This document shows, piece by piece, positions 1 through 8,571 of a DNA stretch of 64,000 nucleotides (the stretch's first letter is position 1; every line of letters starts with the position of its first letter). The notes under the pieces were generated by a model, which saw only the letters and a program-made list of their open reading frames with translations, had not been told where the DNA came from and made no database searches. Origin of the DNA: an uncultured Muribaculaceae bacterium (GTDB lineage Bacteria > Bacteroidota > Bacteroidia > Bacteroidales > Muribaculaceae); the NCBI GenBank assembly GCA_910577315.1, contig CAJTME010000004.1, positions 64,156 through 128,155 of the forward strand, written 5' to 3'. Position numbers and translations under genes: made by a program.

Positions 1-2
1 CA

Positions 3-545
3 AACGTGAAATACCGCCGCTACCTCGCCCCACGCTTCCCCGCCATCAACTTCCAGTCACTGCGCCACCCCGACCACATCCGCGGCGCCACCTCACGCAT
101 GGTCGCCATCCTCGGCGGCGACCAGTGCGCCCCCGGCTCAAACTACGACGACAACTTCTACGTCGCCCTGCGCGCCCTCATCCCCATGGTCAACATACAG
201 AACTCCGTGGTCATCCTCACCGGCAACGCCATGCGTCCCCACATGGCCTTCGCCCGCAAATACTACAACGTCCAGGGCGCCGGTCCCGAATCCGTCTACC
301 TCTACTACGACACCCTCAGCCCCGCCGCCATCCTCCGCCAGCTCGCCCGCTTCACCGCCCGGTACACCGCCCGGTACACCAAAAAGACAAAAAAGAAAAG
401 AGCCGCGCCGGCCACAACCGCGGAAAGCGGTAAAAAAGCGCAGCAGTCCTGCCCGCTGTTCCGCTGGGAAAACCCGTCCAGACCGACGGCCTCACCCATC
501 CTTAAAATCCCGCTCCTCCCGGCGGCAGCTGCCCCCGCGGCCTAA
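3..545 (+). CDS. Hypothetical protein, 3' part of a gene running in from the left edge
   Basis: The frame is open to the window edge, so the 5' end is probably missing. A GTG at position 6 could also be a start. The first 115 or so residues look like a folded domain (…VAILGGDQCAPGSNYDD…, …VVILTGNAMRPHMAFARKYY…) and use GC-rich third positions like the neighbouring genes. The C-terminal tail is low complexity, basic and then proline/alanine rich, and contains a tandem 12-base repeat encoding ARYTARYT near residues 117-124. I do not recognise the family. It is convergent with the lpd gene. The tail may be a recent extension through repeat expansion or read-through into formerly noncoding sequence; that is inference. 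Confidence 0.5.
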   Translation, partial: NVKYRRYLAPRFPAINFQSLRHPDHIRGATSRMVAILGGDQCAPGSNYDDNFYVALRALIPMVNIQNSVVILTGNAMRPHMAFARKYYNVQGAGPESVYLYYDTLSPAAILRQLARFTARYTARYTKKTKKKRAAPATTAESGKKAQQSCPLFRWENPSRPTASPILKIPLLPAAAAPAA

Positions 546-604
546 AACCAAACCGGCAGCAAGAGAACATTGACATCGCCGAAAAACAAAAAACATAAAA
601 AATA

Positions 605-735
605 TGTAGCGCCGCAGTCGTCGGAGACGACGCCATCGTCGTTAACCCCACCAAGAGCGAAACGCGATTGGTGGGGCATGTAGTCGCCGCAGGCGACCCT
701 GTCTCCCGCCAACCGCGTGTAGCGCCGCAGGCGCA
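605..735. repeat. Cluster of three TGTAG-hairpin repeats plus a 9-bp inverted repeat
   Basis: Three TGTAG words (605, 679, 718) are each followed by a short GC-rich palindrome with a three-base loop: GTCGTC-GGA-GACGAC (617-631), GTCGCC-GCA-GGCGAC (683-697) and GCGCC-GCA-GGCGC (722-734). Between units 1 and 2 lies a perfect 9-bp inverted repeat, CCCCACCAA (646-654) with TTGGTGGGG (668-676). The stems differ in sequence but keep pairing, which suggests selection on structure. The cluster sits between two convergent genes. It resembles REP-type extragenic palindromes in scale; no mobile-element gene is visible nearby. Confidence 0.7.
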
Positions 736-755
736 TTGTTTTTAAAGCAGATGTT

Positions 756-2081
756 TCAGCAAAAGATTTCCGAGAGGGTCGGATGGGCGTGGATGGTGCG
801 GGGGATTTTAGAGACGGGTGTCCCGTATGAAACGTGGAGCGTGGCCTCGGCAATCAGGTCGGCAGCGTGTGGCCCCATAATGGTGGCTGACAGCAGAACT
901 CCGTCGCCGGCGCGGGCAACCATCTTGAGCACGCCGTCGGCGTGGCCCATTGCCTGAGCCTTGCCATTGGAGGCAAAGGGCCGTTTTATGATTGTGACAT
1001 CCTCGCCGCGTGCCTGCAACTCAGCAGCGGTAGGGCCGACCATGGCGACTTCAGGCTCGGTGAATACAATTGACGGGACGCAGTCGCGGTTGAATAAACC
1101 GGGGTCTTCTTCGGCCACGACCCTGCCGTGGGCGTAAGCCGAGTGGGCGAGCATCGACAGACCGTTGACATCGCCGACAGCGTATATGCCTGGAACGGAT
1201 GTCCGCATCATATCATCCACTTCGATGAATCCTTTGGGTGTCAATTTTATGCCGGCTTCTTCCAGGCCATCGGGGAGGACGGGACGGCGCCCCACGGCCA
1301 TTATCACCTTCTCGGCCTCAACGACGGCTTCCCCGCGTTTTCCTTCGTATGTCACGGCAATGAGGTCGCCGTTCGGCACGAGGCTCTTTACGGCAGCGCT
1401 GGTAATTATGTCGATTCCACGGCGCGACAGGGTGGTGCGCAGGCGCTTTGCCACTTCAGAATCGAAAGGAGGCAGAATCTCCTTGCAGAACTCAATGACG
1501 GTGACCTTCACGCCGAGAGCTGAAAATATCGAGGCAAACTCCATGCCAATTACACCACCGCCGACAATCACCATTGATGCGGGAAGGGTTTCAAGCGACA
1601 GAGCCTCGTCGCTGGTCATGGCGAGTTCCGCGCCCGGAATCGGGAGAACGGCAGGACGCGAGCCGGTGGCAATGATTATCCTTTTTGCAGCCTCGTAGGT
1701 CTCGTCGCCGACTTTCACGGCAACTGAGCCGGAGTCGAGTCGCGTCAGCCCGGCATCGCCATTTATCACCTGACACTTTCCAAGAACCGATGATACACCG
1801 TCGCGCAGGCCGTCCATGACCGAGCGCATGCGCTCTACAGCGGCAGGGAAGTTAATGCAGACATCAAACGGTTCGATTCCAAGTTTTGGAGCTGACAGTA
1901 CTGCCAGATTTGCCGAGGCTGTCGCAGCAAGGCACTTGGTGGGGATGCACCCACGGTTTAGGCAAGTGCCGCCCAGGCGGTCACGTTCCACAATCGCCAC
2001 ACTCTCGCCCTTGGCGGCGAGGTCGGCGGCGAGGTGATAACCGCCCGGGCCGGCTCCTATTACAATGTTGTCAAATACCAT
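756..2081 (-). CDS. lpdA: Dihydrolipoyl dehydrogenase (glycine cleavage L protein)
   Basis: Flavoprotein of 441 residues that reoxidises the dihydrolipoyl arm of GcvH with NAD+. The N-terminal FAD fold GAGPGG is at residues 9-14, the redox disulfide is Cys40/Cys45 in GGTCLNRGC, an NAD-binding GGGVIGMEFA follows mid-protein, and the active-site dyad is His433/Glu438 in HAHPTLSE. The open frame extends about 62 codons further upstream, but the ATG at 2081 is chosen because the FAD motif follows directly and the upstream extension is out-of-frame gcvPB sequence. The start overlaps the gcvPB stop by 11 bases, implying translational coupling. The C-terminus ends unusually soon after the His/Glu motif. 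As the last gene of the gcv operon it probably serves that complex, but could also be shared with 2-oxoacid dehydrogenases. Confidence 0.93.
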   Translation of the reverse strand: MVFDNIVIGAGPGGYHLAADLAAKGESVAIVERDRLGGTCLNRGCIPTKCLAATASANLAVLSAPKLGIEPFDVCINFPAAVERMRSVMDGLRDGVSSVLGKCQVINGDAGLTRLDSGSVAVKVGDETYEAAKRIIIATGSRPAVLPIPGAELAMTSDEALSLETLPASMVIVGGGVIGMEFASIFSALGVKVTVIEFCKEILPPFDSEVAKRLRTTLSRRGIDIITSAAVKSLVPNGDLIAVTYEGKRGEAVVEAEKVIMAVGRRPVLPDGLEEAGIKLTPKGFIEVDDMMRTSVPGIYAVGDVNGLSMLAHSAYAHGRVVAEEDPGLFNRDCVPSIVFTEPEVAMVGPTAAELQARGEDVTIIKRPFASNGKAQAMGHADGVLKMVARAGDGVLLSATIMGPHAADLIAEATLHVSYGTPVSKIPRTIHAHPTLSEIFC

Positions 2082-3543
2082 CCTGCAAGTCTTTATAAGT
2101 AAGCTTCGGGGTAAGGGCCGCCTGGGTGTCGTCGGGATGCACCACTGGGGTGTCGTGGGGCGCTGATTTGACAAATTCGGGATTTTCAGCCGCTTCGCCT
2201 GCAATCTGCCGCATGGCGGCGATGAAGGCATCGAGGGTCTCGCGGCTTTCAGTCTCGGTTGGCTCAATCATCAGGGACTCGTGGAACAGCAGCGGGAAAT
2301 AGATTGTGGGGGCGTGGAATCCGAGGTCGAGCAGACGTTTCGCCACGTTGAGGGTGGTGACGCCGCCGCTCTTGTCGATCAGACCGTCGAATACGAATTC
2401 GTGCTTGCAGGGACCGGGAATCGGCAGCAGGTAGAGGTCTTTCAATGCGTTCATCACATAATTGGCATTGAGGGTGGCCAGCGGGCCGACCTTGGCAACG
2501 CCTTCGGCGCCAAGAGACAGGATGTAGGCGAGGGCACGGATGAAGACGGTGTAGTTGCCGAACCATGCCGACACCCGTCCGAGCGATGAATCGCAGCGGT
2601 CGATGACATCGAAAGAGCCGTCGCTGTTTTTAACCACGCGCGGGACCGGCAGAAATTCCTCAAGACCCTTGCGTACGCCGACAGGACCTGCACCGGGACC
2701 GCCGCCGCCGTGGGGCGTCGAGAAGGTTTTGTGGAGGTTGATGTGCATGACGTCGAAACCCATGTCGCCGGGGCGGGCGACGCCGAGCATGGGGTTGAGG
2801 TTGGCGCCGTCGTAGTAGAGCAGGGCGCCGGCGGCATGCACCATCTCAGCGATTTCGGGAATGTTTTTCTCAAACATGCCGACCGTGTTCGGATTGGTCA
2901 TCATCACGGCGGCGATGGTCGCGTCGAGTTTTGACCGCAGGTCATCCACATCGACAGTGCCGTCGGGCAGGCTTTTCACCTCAACGACCTCGTATCCGGC
3001 AACATGGGCCGACGCCGGATTTGTGCCGTGGGCTGAGTCGGGAACGATGACGCGGGTGCGTGCATAGTCCTCGCGGCTGTCATGATAGGCGTGGATTACC
3101 ATCAGACCGGTCAGCTCGCCGTGGGCACCGGCAAAAGGATTGAGGGTGAATTCCTCCATGCCGCCGATTTCGCTGAGAGCTCGTTGCAGCGTCCAGTAGA
3201 TTTCGAGCGCGCTCTGGACCGTCGAGGCCGGCTGGGCCGGATGAAGGCGCGAGATGACAGGGTCGGCGGCGAGGGCGTCGCTGAGTTTGGGGTTATATTT
3301 CATCGTACACGACCCCAGGGGATAGAAGCCTGTGTCGACGCCGAAGTTGTTGGTGGACTGGTTGGTGTAGTGGCGGGCGACCGTCGGTTCGTCCACCTCG
3401 GGCAGAGCGGGAGCCTCGCCACGCATAAGTGCGGCAGGGAGATGCAACATGGCATCGGCCCAGGGGCGGCGGGGCAGGTCGGTTCCGCGCCGTCCACTGC
3501 GCGAATGTTCGAATATGAGTTTGGAATAAAGGCTGCGGTTCAT
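2071..3543 (-). CDS. gcvPB: Glycine dehydrogenase (decarboxylating) subunit 2
   Basis: C-terminal half of the split P protein (490 residues). It carries the PLP-binding lysine, predicted as Lys272 in HINLHKTFSTPHGGGG, the glycine-rich phosphate-binding region just after it, and the family signature GSCTMKYNPK near residue 77. Together with GcvPA it decarboxylates glycine and passes the aminomethyl group to lipoyl-GcvH. It starts 3 bases after the gcvPA stop and overlaps lpd by 11 bases. Many Bacteroidales are known to carry one fused ~950-residue GcvP, so the split form is notable here. There is no frameshift sign: both halves have proper starts and stops. Confidence 0.95.
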   Translation of the reverse strand: MNRSLYSKLIFEHSRSGRRGTDLPRRPWADAMLHLPAALMRGEAPALPEVDEPTVARHYTNQSTNNFGVDTGFYPLGSCTMKYNPKLSDALAADPVISRLHPAQPASTVQSALEIYWTLQRALSEIGGMEEFTLNPFAGAHGELTGLMVIHAYHDSREDYARTRVIVPDSAHGTNPASAHVAGYEVVEVKSLPDGTVDVDDLRSKLDATIAAVMMTNPNTVGMFEKNIPEIAEMVHAAGALLYYDGANLNPMLGVARPGDMGFDVMHINLHKTFSTPHGGGGPGAGPVGVRKGLEEFLPVPRVVKNSDGSFDVIDRCDSSLGRVSAWFGNYTVFIRALAYILSLGAEGVAKVGPLATLNANYVMNALKDLYLLPIPGPCKHEFVFDGLIDKSGGVTTLNVAKRLLDLGFHAPTIYFPLLFHESLMIEPTETESRETLDAFIAAMRQIAGEAAENPEFVKSAPHDTPVVHPDDTQAALTPKLTYKDLQDGI

Positions 3544-3546
3544 GGC

Positions 3547-4872
3547 TCAGAGGTTTTTGACGGTTGACACATATTTGTCCATTTGCGCGGGAGTGCGGGT
3601 TTCGGTGCAGGCGATGATCATCTCGCGCTCGTCGATGGCTACGCCGCCGAGGATGCCTTCGCGGCGCAGGGCGTCGAGGATGTCGGCGGTGGTGAGCGGG
3701 TCGGCGACGGTCATCTTGAACTCATTAAGGAACGGTTGCGCGGGATGTGAAAGCCGCATTTTGCCGGTGGCTTCAAGGCGGCGCGCGAGTTCGTGGGCGC
3801 AGTCGGTCGAAAGGCGGTTCACCTCACGCAGGCCATCCGCTCCCATGAGGCTGAGATACATGCCGGCGCGGAGGGTCATCAGTCCCTGGTTTGAACAGAT
3901 GTTTGACGTAGCCTTTTCGCGGCGGATGTGCTGCTCGCGTGCCTGAAGGGTGAGCACAAACACACGCTGGCCTTTTTCGTCGGTGGTGGCGCCTACTATG
4001 CGTCCGGGAAGCTTGCGCATGAGCGACTTGGCGGCTACCATATAACCGAGGTAAGGACCGCCGTAGCTGAGGGGCATGCCGAGGGTCTGAGCGTCGCCAA
4101 CTGCGATGTCAGCACCCCATTCGCCCTGCGGCTTTATTACGGCAAGAGGCAACGCGGGGGAGTTGATTATGAACAGAGCCTTGGCCTTGTGGATAAGGTC
4201 GGCCCATCCTGTGAAGTCTTCCAGAATTCCGTAATAGTTTGGCGTGGAGGCAATCACACCGGCAACATCGCCCGCGCCAAGCATCAGTTCGAGCTCGGCA
4301 CGGTCGGTGACGCCGTCTTTTTGCGGAATCATTTCCACTGCGATTCCCTGATAGCGGGCATAAGTTCCGATTACCTGGGCTACCTCGGGATTGATGGTGG
4401 ACGAAACCAGCACGCGGCGTTTGCGCTTGGCGGCGTTCACGGCCATTATCATGGCCTCGGCGGTGGCGGTCGCTCCATCGTACATTGATGCGTTGCACAC
4501 GTCAAGCCCGGTGAGCGAAGCCATCATGCTCTGGTACTCGAAGATATACTGCAGGGTGCCTTGCGAGATTTCAGGCTGATAGGGCGTGTAGGCGGTCAGG
4601 TATTCGGAACGCGAGGTTATTGCGTCGATGACCGCGGGACAGTAATGGTCGTAGGCTCCGGCTCCGGCGAAGCAGACCAGCGGCGAGCATTTTGAGGCCG
4701 TCGCCTCGAACCACTCTCGGACCTCCGGCTCTGAAAGGGATGCCGGCAGGTCGTAGGCACGGCGCAGGCGCAGGCTCTCGGGGACATCGGAATAAAGGTC
4801 GTCGAGGGTGGCGGCGCCGCAAGCCTCGAGCATTTCCCGGATGTCAGCGGGGGTGTGGGGGAAGAATCGCAT
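3547..4872 (-). CDS. gcvPA: Glycine dehydrogenase (decarboxylating) subunit 1
   Basis: N-terminal half of the split P protein, 441 residues, the usual length for GcvPA. It begins with the family pattern MRFFPHTPADIREML and contains the conserved CFAGAGAYDHYCPAVI and TPYQPEISQGTLQYIFEYQ blocks. It forms a heterodimer with GcvPB, which supplies the PLP lysine. It lies 15 bases after gcvH and 3 bases before gcvPB, so the four cleavage-system proteins T, H, PA and PB are read in order from one transcript. Cytosolic. Confidence 0.95.
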   Translation of the reverse strand: MRFFPHTPADIREMLEACGAATLDDLYSDVPESLRLRRAYDLPASLSEPEVREWFEATASKCSPLVCFAGAGAYDHYCPAVIDAITSRSEYLTAYTPYQPEISQGTLQYIFEYQSMMASLTGLDVCNASMYDGATATAEAMIMAVNAAKRKRRVLVSSTINPEVAQVIGTYARYQGIAVEMIPQKDGVTDRAELELMLGAGDVAGVIASTPNYYGILEDFTGWADLIHKAKALFIINSPALPLAVIKPQGEWGADIAVGDAQTLGMPLSYGGPYLGYMVAAKSLMRKLPGRIVGATTDEKGQRVFVLTLQAREQHIRREKATSNICSNQGLMTLRAGMYLSLMGADGLREVNRLSTDCAHELARRLEATGKMRLSHPAQPFLNEFKMTVADPLTTADILDALRREGILGGVAIDEREMIIACTETRTPAQMDKYVSTVKNL

Positions 4873-4887
4873 TGTCGTTTGGTTTAA

Positions 4888-5259
4888 TCAGTGTTTCTCG
4901 GCCTTGCAGACTTCGGCGTATGCTTCGGGCGAGAGAAGATTTTCGAGTTCGGCGGGGTCGTTCATCTCAACTTTGATAATCCAGTTGGCCTCGGGGTCTT
5001 CGTTGATGAGGCGGGGATTGTCGATGAGGTGCTCGTTGATTTCAACGACGGCACCGCTGACGGGCGAGAAAAGGTCTGATGCGGCCTTCACGCTCTCGAT
5101 TGCGCCGAATTCCTCGCCGGCGGTTACGTCATCGTCGGCTTCGGGCATGTCTACGTAGACAACGTTGCCGAGCTGTTCGGCTGCGAAACGGGAGATTCCG
5201 ATATATGCGATGTTGCCCTCGACGCGGGCATATTCATGGGTGGGGAGGTAGTAAGTCAT
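4888..5259 (-). CDS. gcvH: Glycine cleavage system H protein
   Basis: Lipoyl carrier protein of 123 residues, the usual length. The lipoylated lysine is predicted as Lys58 in GAIESVKAASD, the classic H-protein motif, followed by the acidic EINEHLIDNPRLINEDPEANWI segment. It shuttles the aminomethyl group from P protein to T protein and returns electrons to Lpd. The lipoate ligase needed to modify it is the first gene of the same operon. The gene is separated from gcvT by only 2 bases. Confidence 0.96.
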   Translation of the reverse strand: MTYYLPTHEYARVEGNIAYIGISRFAAEQLGNVVYVDMPEADDDVTAGEEFGAIESVKAASDLFSPVSGAVVEINEHLIDNPRLINEDPEANWIIKVEMNDPAELENLLSPEAYAEVCKAEKH

Positions 5260-5261
5260 GA

Positions 5262-6350
5262 TTATTTTTTGTAGTTAGGTGTATAGAAACGTTTTTTGAT
5301 TACTTTCGCGGGGAAGACCTTGCGGCGCACCTGGACCTGCAACGGGGTGTCGAGCGCGGCGAAGCGTGCATCGACCAGGGCCATGGCTATGTTGCGGTCG
5401 AGGGTGATGGAGTGATAGCCGGTGGTGATTTCACCAACTTTGTTGCCGTCCATGTCGAGCACGTCGTAGCCGTGGCGGGGGATGGCGCGGCCTTCGACCT
5501 CGAGGCCGACAACCTTGCGCTTCACTCCGTCGGCTTTCTGAGCCACGAGGGCCTCGCGTCCGATAAAGCCTTCCTTATCGACTTTGGCAAACATGCCGAG
5601 GCCGGCTTCGAGCGGAGATATTTCTTCGGTGAGTTCGTCGCCGTAAAGGGGCAGGCCGGCTTCGAAACGCAGTGTGTCGCGGCATCCGAGGCCACAGGGA
5701 GCCACGCCGGCTTCCATCAGTTTTTCCCAGGCGCTGACTATGACCGGCGCGGGGGCGTAGAGTTCAAAACCGTCTTCGCCGGTGTAGCCGGTGCGGGACA
5801 GAACCATCGGATGACCGTCGGCTGAGCGGAGGTCCTTGAAGGTGTAGAAGCCAAGATCCGAACCGTCGAGTCCGAGCACGTCTTTTAGGGTCTGTTCGGC
5901 AAGAGGACCCTGGATGGCCAGTTCGGACCAGAAGTCGCACTGGTCGTCGACCGTGACATCATAGCGGGCGGCGTGGGATTTTATCCAAGCGACATCCTTG
6001 TCGATGTTGGAGGCGTTGATGACGAGGAAGTATTCCGAGTCGTCGCGTTTGTAGACGAGAAGGTCGTCGACGGTGCCGCCGTTGTCGTTGAGCATCATGC
6101 CGTAGACGACCTTGCCCGCGGGGAGGGGAGCGACATCGCCTGTAAAGATGTAGTTCACGAACATGGTGGCCTGCGGGCCGGTGATGAGCACCTCGCCCAT
6201 GTGGGACACGTCGAACACACCGACCGCCGAACGGACGGCCCGGTGCTCGGCTTCGATGCCTTCATAGCTGATGGGCATGTCAAAGCCACCGAAAGGCGAC
6301 ATCAATGCGCCTTGGGCGGTGTGGTTGGGGTGCAGACAGGTTTTCTTCAT
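5262..6350 (-). CDS. gcvT: Aminomethyltransferase, glycine cleavage T protein
   Basis: Tetrahydrofolate-dependent enzyme of 362 residues that releases ammonia from aminomethyl-GcvH and makes 5,10-methylene-THF. The N-terminal PFGGFDMPISYEGI and the VFDVSHMGEV segment are typical of the family, as are SRTGYTGEDGFELY and the C-terminal GEITTGYHS. Its ATG overlaps the lplA stop by 4 bases (ATGA), a coupling signal. The methylene-THF product links to FolD, FolE and the purine genes elsewhere in the window. Confidence 0.95.
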   Translation of the reverse strand: MKKTCLHPNHTAQGALMSPFGGFDMPISYEGIEAEHRAVRSAVGVFDVSHMGEVLITGPQATMFVNYIFTGDVAPLPAGKVVYGMMLNDNGGTVDDLLVYKRDDSEYFLVINASNIDKDVAWIKSHAARYDVTVDDQCDFWSELAIQGPLAEQTLKDVLGLDGSDLGFYTFKDLRSADGHPMVLSRTGYTGEDGFELYAPAPVIVSAWEKLMEAGVAPCGLGCRDTLRFEAGLPLYGDELTEEISPLEAGLGMFAKVDKEGFIGREALVAQKADGVKRKVVGLEVEGRAIPRHGYDVLDMDGNKVGEITTGYHSITLDRNIAMALVDARFAALDTPLQVQVRRKVFPAKVIKKRFYTPNYKK

Positions 6351-7333
6351 GGAATGTTTCGGGTTAGGATGTTCAATAATTTTTCGTTTGTCAGGCCGGA
6401 AATGACTGAGGGTATGTCGAGGGCCTCGACAACACCGGGTAGGTCGGACGGGTGGATGCCTTCGATGTGGCGGACGATTTTGGCGTCGATGTCGGCGAGG
6501 GGAAAGAAGTCGCCGGTGAGGGTGGCGCGGTGTATGAGGCCGTCGGCACTGATACGGCAGCTGAAAGTCACCATTCCTACGCCCTCGATGTATTCCGACG
6601 TTGTGATTTTCGGAGCGGTCGGCGCGGGGGAGAGGAAGCGGGGATTAAGGTAACTCATCATTATCTCACGGACTTCGGTCAAGTCATCGTGAGAGAGGTG
6701 TACCTCACCGCCGTCGCCGAGGAATTTCAGGGCATGGCCGATGAAATCGGGACAGGACATTCCGAGGCCTTCCGAGCGGAGGGTCGTTATGCGCGAGGGC
6801 ACGGATTTGACTCCTTTTGACTCGACTTTGGCGCGCGAGGGGGTAAGGACGCGGCTCATGGTGGCGAAGTCGGCGTCATAGAGCATGGTGCCGTGAACGA
6901 TGCTGCGTCCGGGCATTCCATAGAATGCGTTTCCGGCTACCTTATGGCCGTTGATGGCGATGTCGTTGCGTCCTGTCGGAACGGCGTCGAGCCCCAATGA
7001 CGCGAGCATGGCGCATATTTTTGAAGTGTAGCTGCCGAAGGAAGTCTGCACGCCGGCCGATGGAGTGATGTAGCTGAACATCACGTTGTTCCAGTCCGCA
7101 TAGACGGCTCCTCCACCGCTTTTGCGCCGCCAAACCTTCACGCCGAGGCTTTCGGCTTGGCTGAGGTCGACTTCGAGGGGGATGTCCTGATGGCGACCGC
7201 AGATTACCGATGGAGGCACTTGCCACGCGAAGAAATATTCATCGGGCGGCAGGTGCCGTGCCACCCATTCCTCCACCGATAGATAGAATGGGACAGAGCA
7301 GTCGGCTGTGTCGGGTATGTTTACGTATTTCAC
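6347..7333 (-). CDS. lplA: Lipoate-protein ligase A family protein
   Basis: Adenylates lipoate and transfers it to carrier lysines, here most likely Lys58 of GcvH (inference from operon position). The 328-residue protein shows the lipoate-binding RRKSGGGAVY (69-78), the catalytic-type lysine Lys131 in INGHKVAGNAFY, and SIVHGTMLYDAD. A C-terminal accessory domain of roughly 90 residues follows, as in two-domain LplA enzymes. The start is a GTG; no in-frame ATG lies nearby and the -7 promoter box is only 22 bases upstream. First gene of the gcv operon, overlapping gcvT by 4 bases. An octanoyltransferase role cannot be excluded, but this is less likely given the full C-terminal domain. Confidence 0.9.
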   Translation of the reverse strand: MKYVNIPDTADCSVPFYLSVEEWVARHLPPDEYFFAWQVPPSVICGRHQDIPLEVDLSQAESLGVKVWRRKSGGGAVYADWNNVMFSYITPSAGVQTSFGSYTSKICAMLASLGLDAVPTGRNDIAINGHKVAGNAFYGMPGRSIVHGTMLYDADFATMSRVLTPSRAKVESKGVKSVPSRITTLRSEGLGMSCPDFIGHALKFLGDGGEVHLSHDDLTEVREIMMSYLNPRFLSPAPTAPKITTSEYIEGVGMVTFSCRISADGLIHRATLTGDFFPLADIDAKIVRHIEGIHPSDLPGVVEALDIPSVISGLTNEKLLNILTRNIP

Positions 7334-7354
7334 GTCTTAGGGTTAGTAGTGCCC

Positions 7355-7387
7355 CAAATTTAGTGATAATTTCCGAATATGCAACAA
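7355..7387 (-). promoter_or_regulatory. Predicted promoter of the lplA-gcv-lpd operon
   Basis: The minus strand reads TAAATTTG (7355-7362, a perfect TAnnTTTG -7 box), with a TTG repeat about 20 bases upstream (7382-7387). The predicted leader is only about 15-20 bases, so there is no room for a glycine riboswitch. Confidence 0.65.
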
Positions 7388-7426
7388 CAACGGGAGACCT
7401 TTTTTGATAGATATGCTGTAGAATAT

Positions 7427-7457
7427 AAAAAAGCTCCGCGCCTGTTGGACGCGGAGC
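7427..7457 (-). terminator. Intrinsic terminator after fba
   Basis: GCTCCGCG (7433-7440) pairs with CGCGGAGC (7450-7457). On the minus strand the hairpin is followed by a run of six T. It separates fba from the gcv operon. A nearly identical stem ends cydB. Confidence 0.85.
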
Positions 7458-7482
7458 CGAAGTATTCTGTTATAGACTGAAA

Positions 7483-8481
7483 TTATTCAGCTTTGCCGGC
7501 GGAACCGAGCACGTTTACGATTTTGTGCTTGTAGAGTTTCTCCATGTTGTCGCGGGCCGGACCGAGGTATTTGCGGGGGTCGAATTCGGCGGGCTTTTCA
7601 GCGAACACGCGGCGAACTGCGGCGGTCATTGCAAGACGGCTGTCAGAGTCGATGTTGATTTTGCAGACAGCGCTCTTGGCGGCTTTGCGGAGCTGTTCTT
7701 CGGGGATGCCGATTGCATCGGGAAGTTTGCCACCGAACATGTTGATGGTGTCAACTTCTTCCTGGGGAACAGACGAAGAACCGTGGAGAACGATGGGGAA
7801 GCCGGGGAGTTTTTCCATAACGGCGTCGAGAACGTCGAATGCGAGGGGCGGGGGAACGAGCTTACCCTCGGCGTTGCGGGTGCACTGGGCGGGGGTGAAC
7901 TTGTAAGCGCCGTGCGAGGTGCCGATAGAGATGGCGAGCGAGTCGCAGCCGGTGCGGGTAGCGAAGTCGATAACCTCTTCGGGGTCGGTGTAGGTGTGGT
8001 GGTCGGAAGAAACTTCGTCTTCAACACCGGCGAGGACGCCGAGTTCGCCTTCGACAGTCACATCGAACTGGTGGGCGTAGTCAACAACCTGCTTGGTGAG
8101 GGCAACGTTTTCTTCGTAGGGTAGGTGCGAACCGTCGATCATAACCGACGAGAAGCCGCTGTCGATGCAGCTCTTGCAGAGCTCGAAGCTGTCGCCGTGG
8201 TCGAGGTGAAGAACGATTTCGGGATTTTCCCAGCCGAGTTCCTTGGCGTATGCTACGGCACCCTGGGCCATGTAGCGCAGGAGGGTGGCGTTTGCATAGT
8301 TGCGGGCGCCCTTGGAAACCTGGAGAATTACGGGCGATTTTTCTTCAGCAGCTGCCTTGATGATGGCCTGGAGCTGCTCCATGTTGTTGAAGTTGAAAGC
8401 GGGGATTGCATAACCGCCCTTGATGGCTTTCTCAAACATCTTGCGAGTGTTGACAAGGCCTAATTCTTTGTAACTTACCAT
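7483..8481 (-). CDS. fba: Fructose-bisphosphate aldolase, class II
   Basis: Zinc-dependent aldolase of 332 residues that splits fructose-1,6-bisphosphate into DHAP and glyceraldehyde-3-phosphate. Metal-binding histidines are visible in LHLDHGDS, in TSHGAYK and in LHGSSSVP; the acidic EGELG segment and the phosphate-binding NIDSDSR region are also present. The protein is of the longer class IIB type. It stands alone between a strong promoter and a terminator, although reading from folE could continue into it because no terminator separates them. tpiA, which uses its product, lies 1.3 kb upstream on the same strand. Confidence 0.95.
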   Translation of the reverse strand: MVSYKELGLVNTRKMFEKAIKGGYAIPAFNFNNMEQLQAIIKAAAEEKSPVILQVSKGARNYANATLLRYMAQGAVAYAKELGWENPEIVLHLDHGDSFELCKSCIDSGFSSVMIDGSHLPYEENVALTKQVVDYAHQFDVTVEGELGVLAGVEDEVSSDHHTYTDPEEVIDFATRTGCDSLAISIGTSHGAYKFTPAQCTRNAEGKLVPPPLAFDVLDAVMEKLPGFPIVLHGSSSVPQEEVDTINMFGGKLPDAIGIPEEQLRKAAKSAVCKINIDSDSRLAMTAAVRRVFAEKPAEFDPRKYLGPARDNMEKLYKHKIVNVLGSAGKAE

Positions 8482-8532
8482 GATGGAATTATTGTATTAT
8501 TGGGTTTTCTGTGTTGTTGCACTTTTATGCTG

Positions 8533-8540
8533 CAAAGGTA
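8533..8540 (-). promoter_or_regulatory. Predicted -7 promoter box of fba
   Basis: TACCTTTG on the minus strand, 51 bases before the fba start. This exact box recurs before tpiA and nrdJ. No clear -33 box at ideal spacing. Confidence 0.6.
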
Positions 8541-8571
8541 ATGAAAAAAATCGGTTTACGGAAATTTTTCT

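Noticed and set aside
605..735. Possible CRISPR array in the repeat cluster
   Set aside because: Units are short, unevenly spaced and vary in sequence; there are no fixed-length spacers and no cas genes.
7334..7380. Glycine riboswitch before the gcv operon
   Set aside because: The -7 box is 22 bases from the start codon, which leaves no room for an aptamer.
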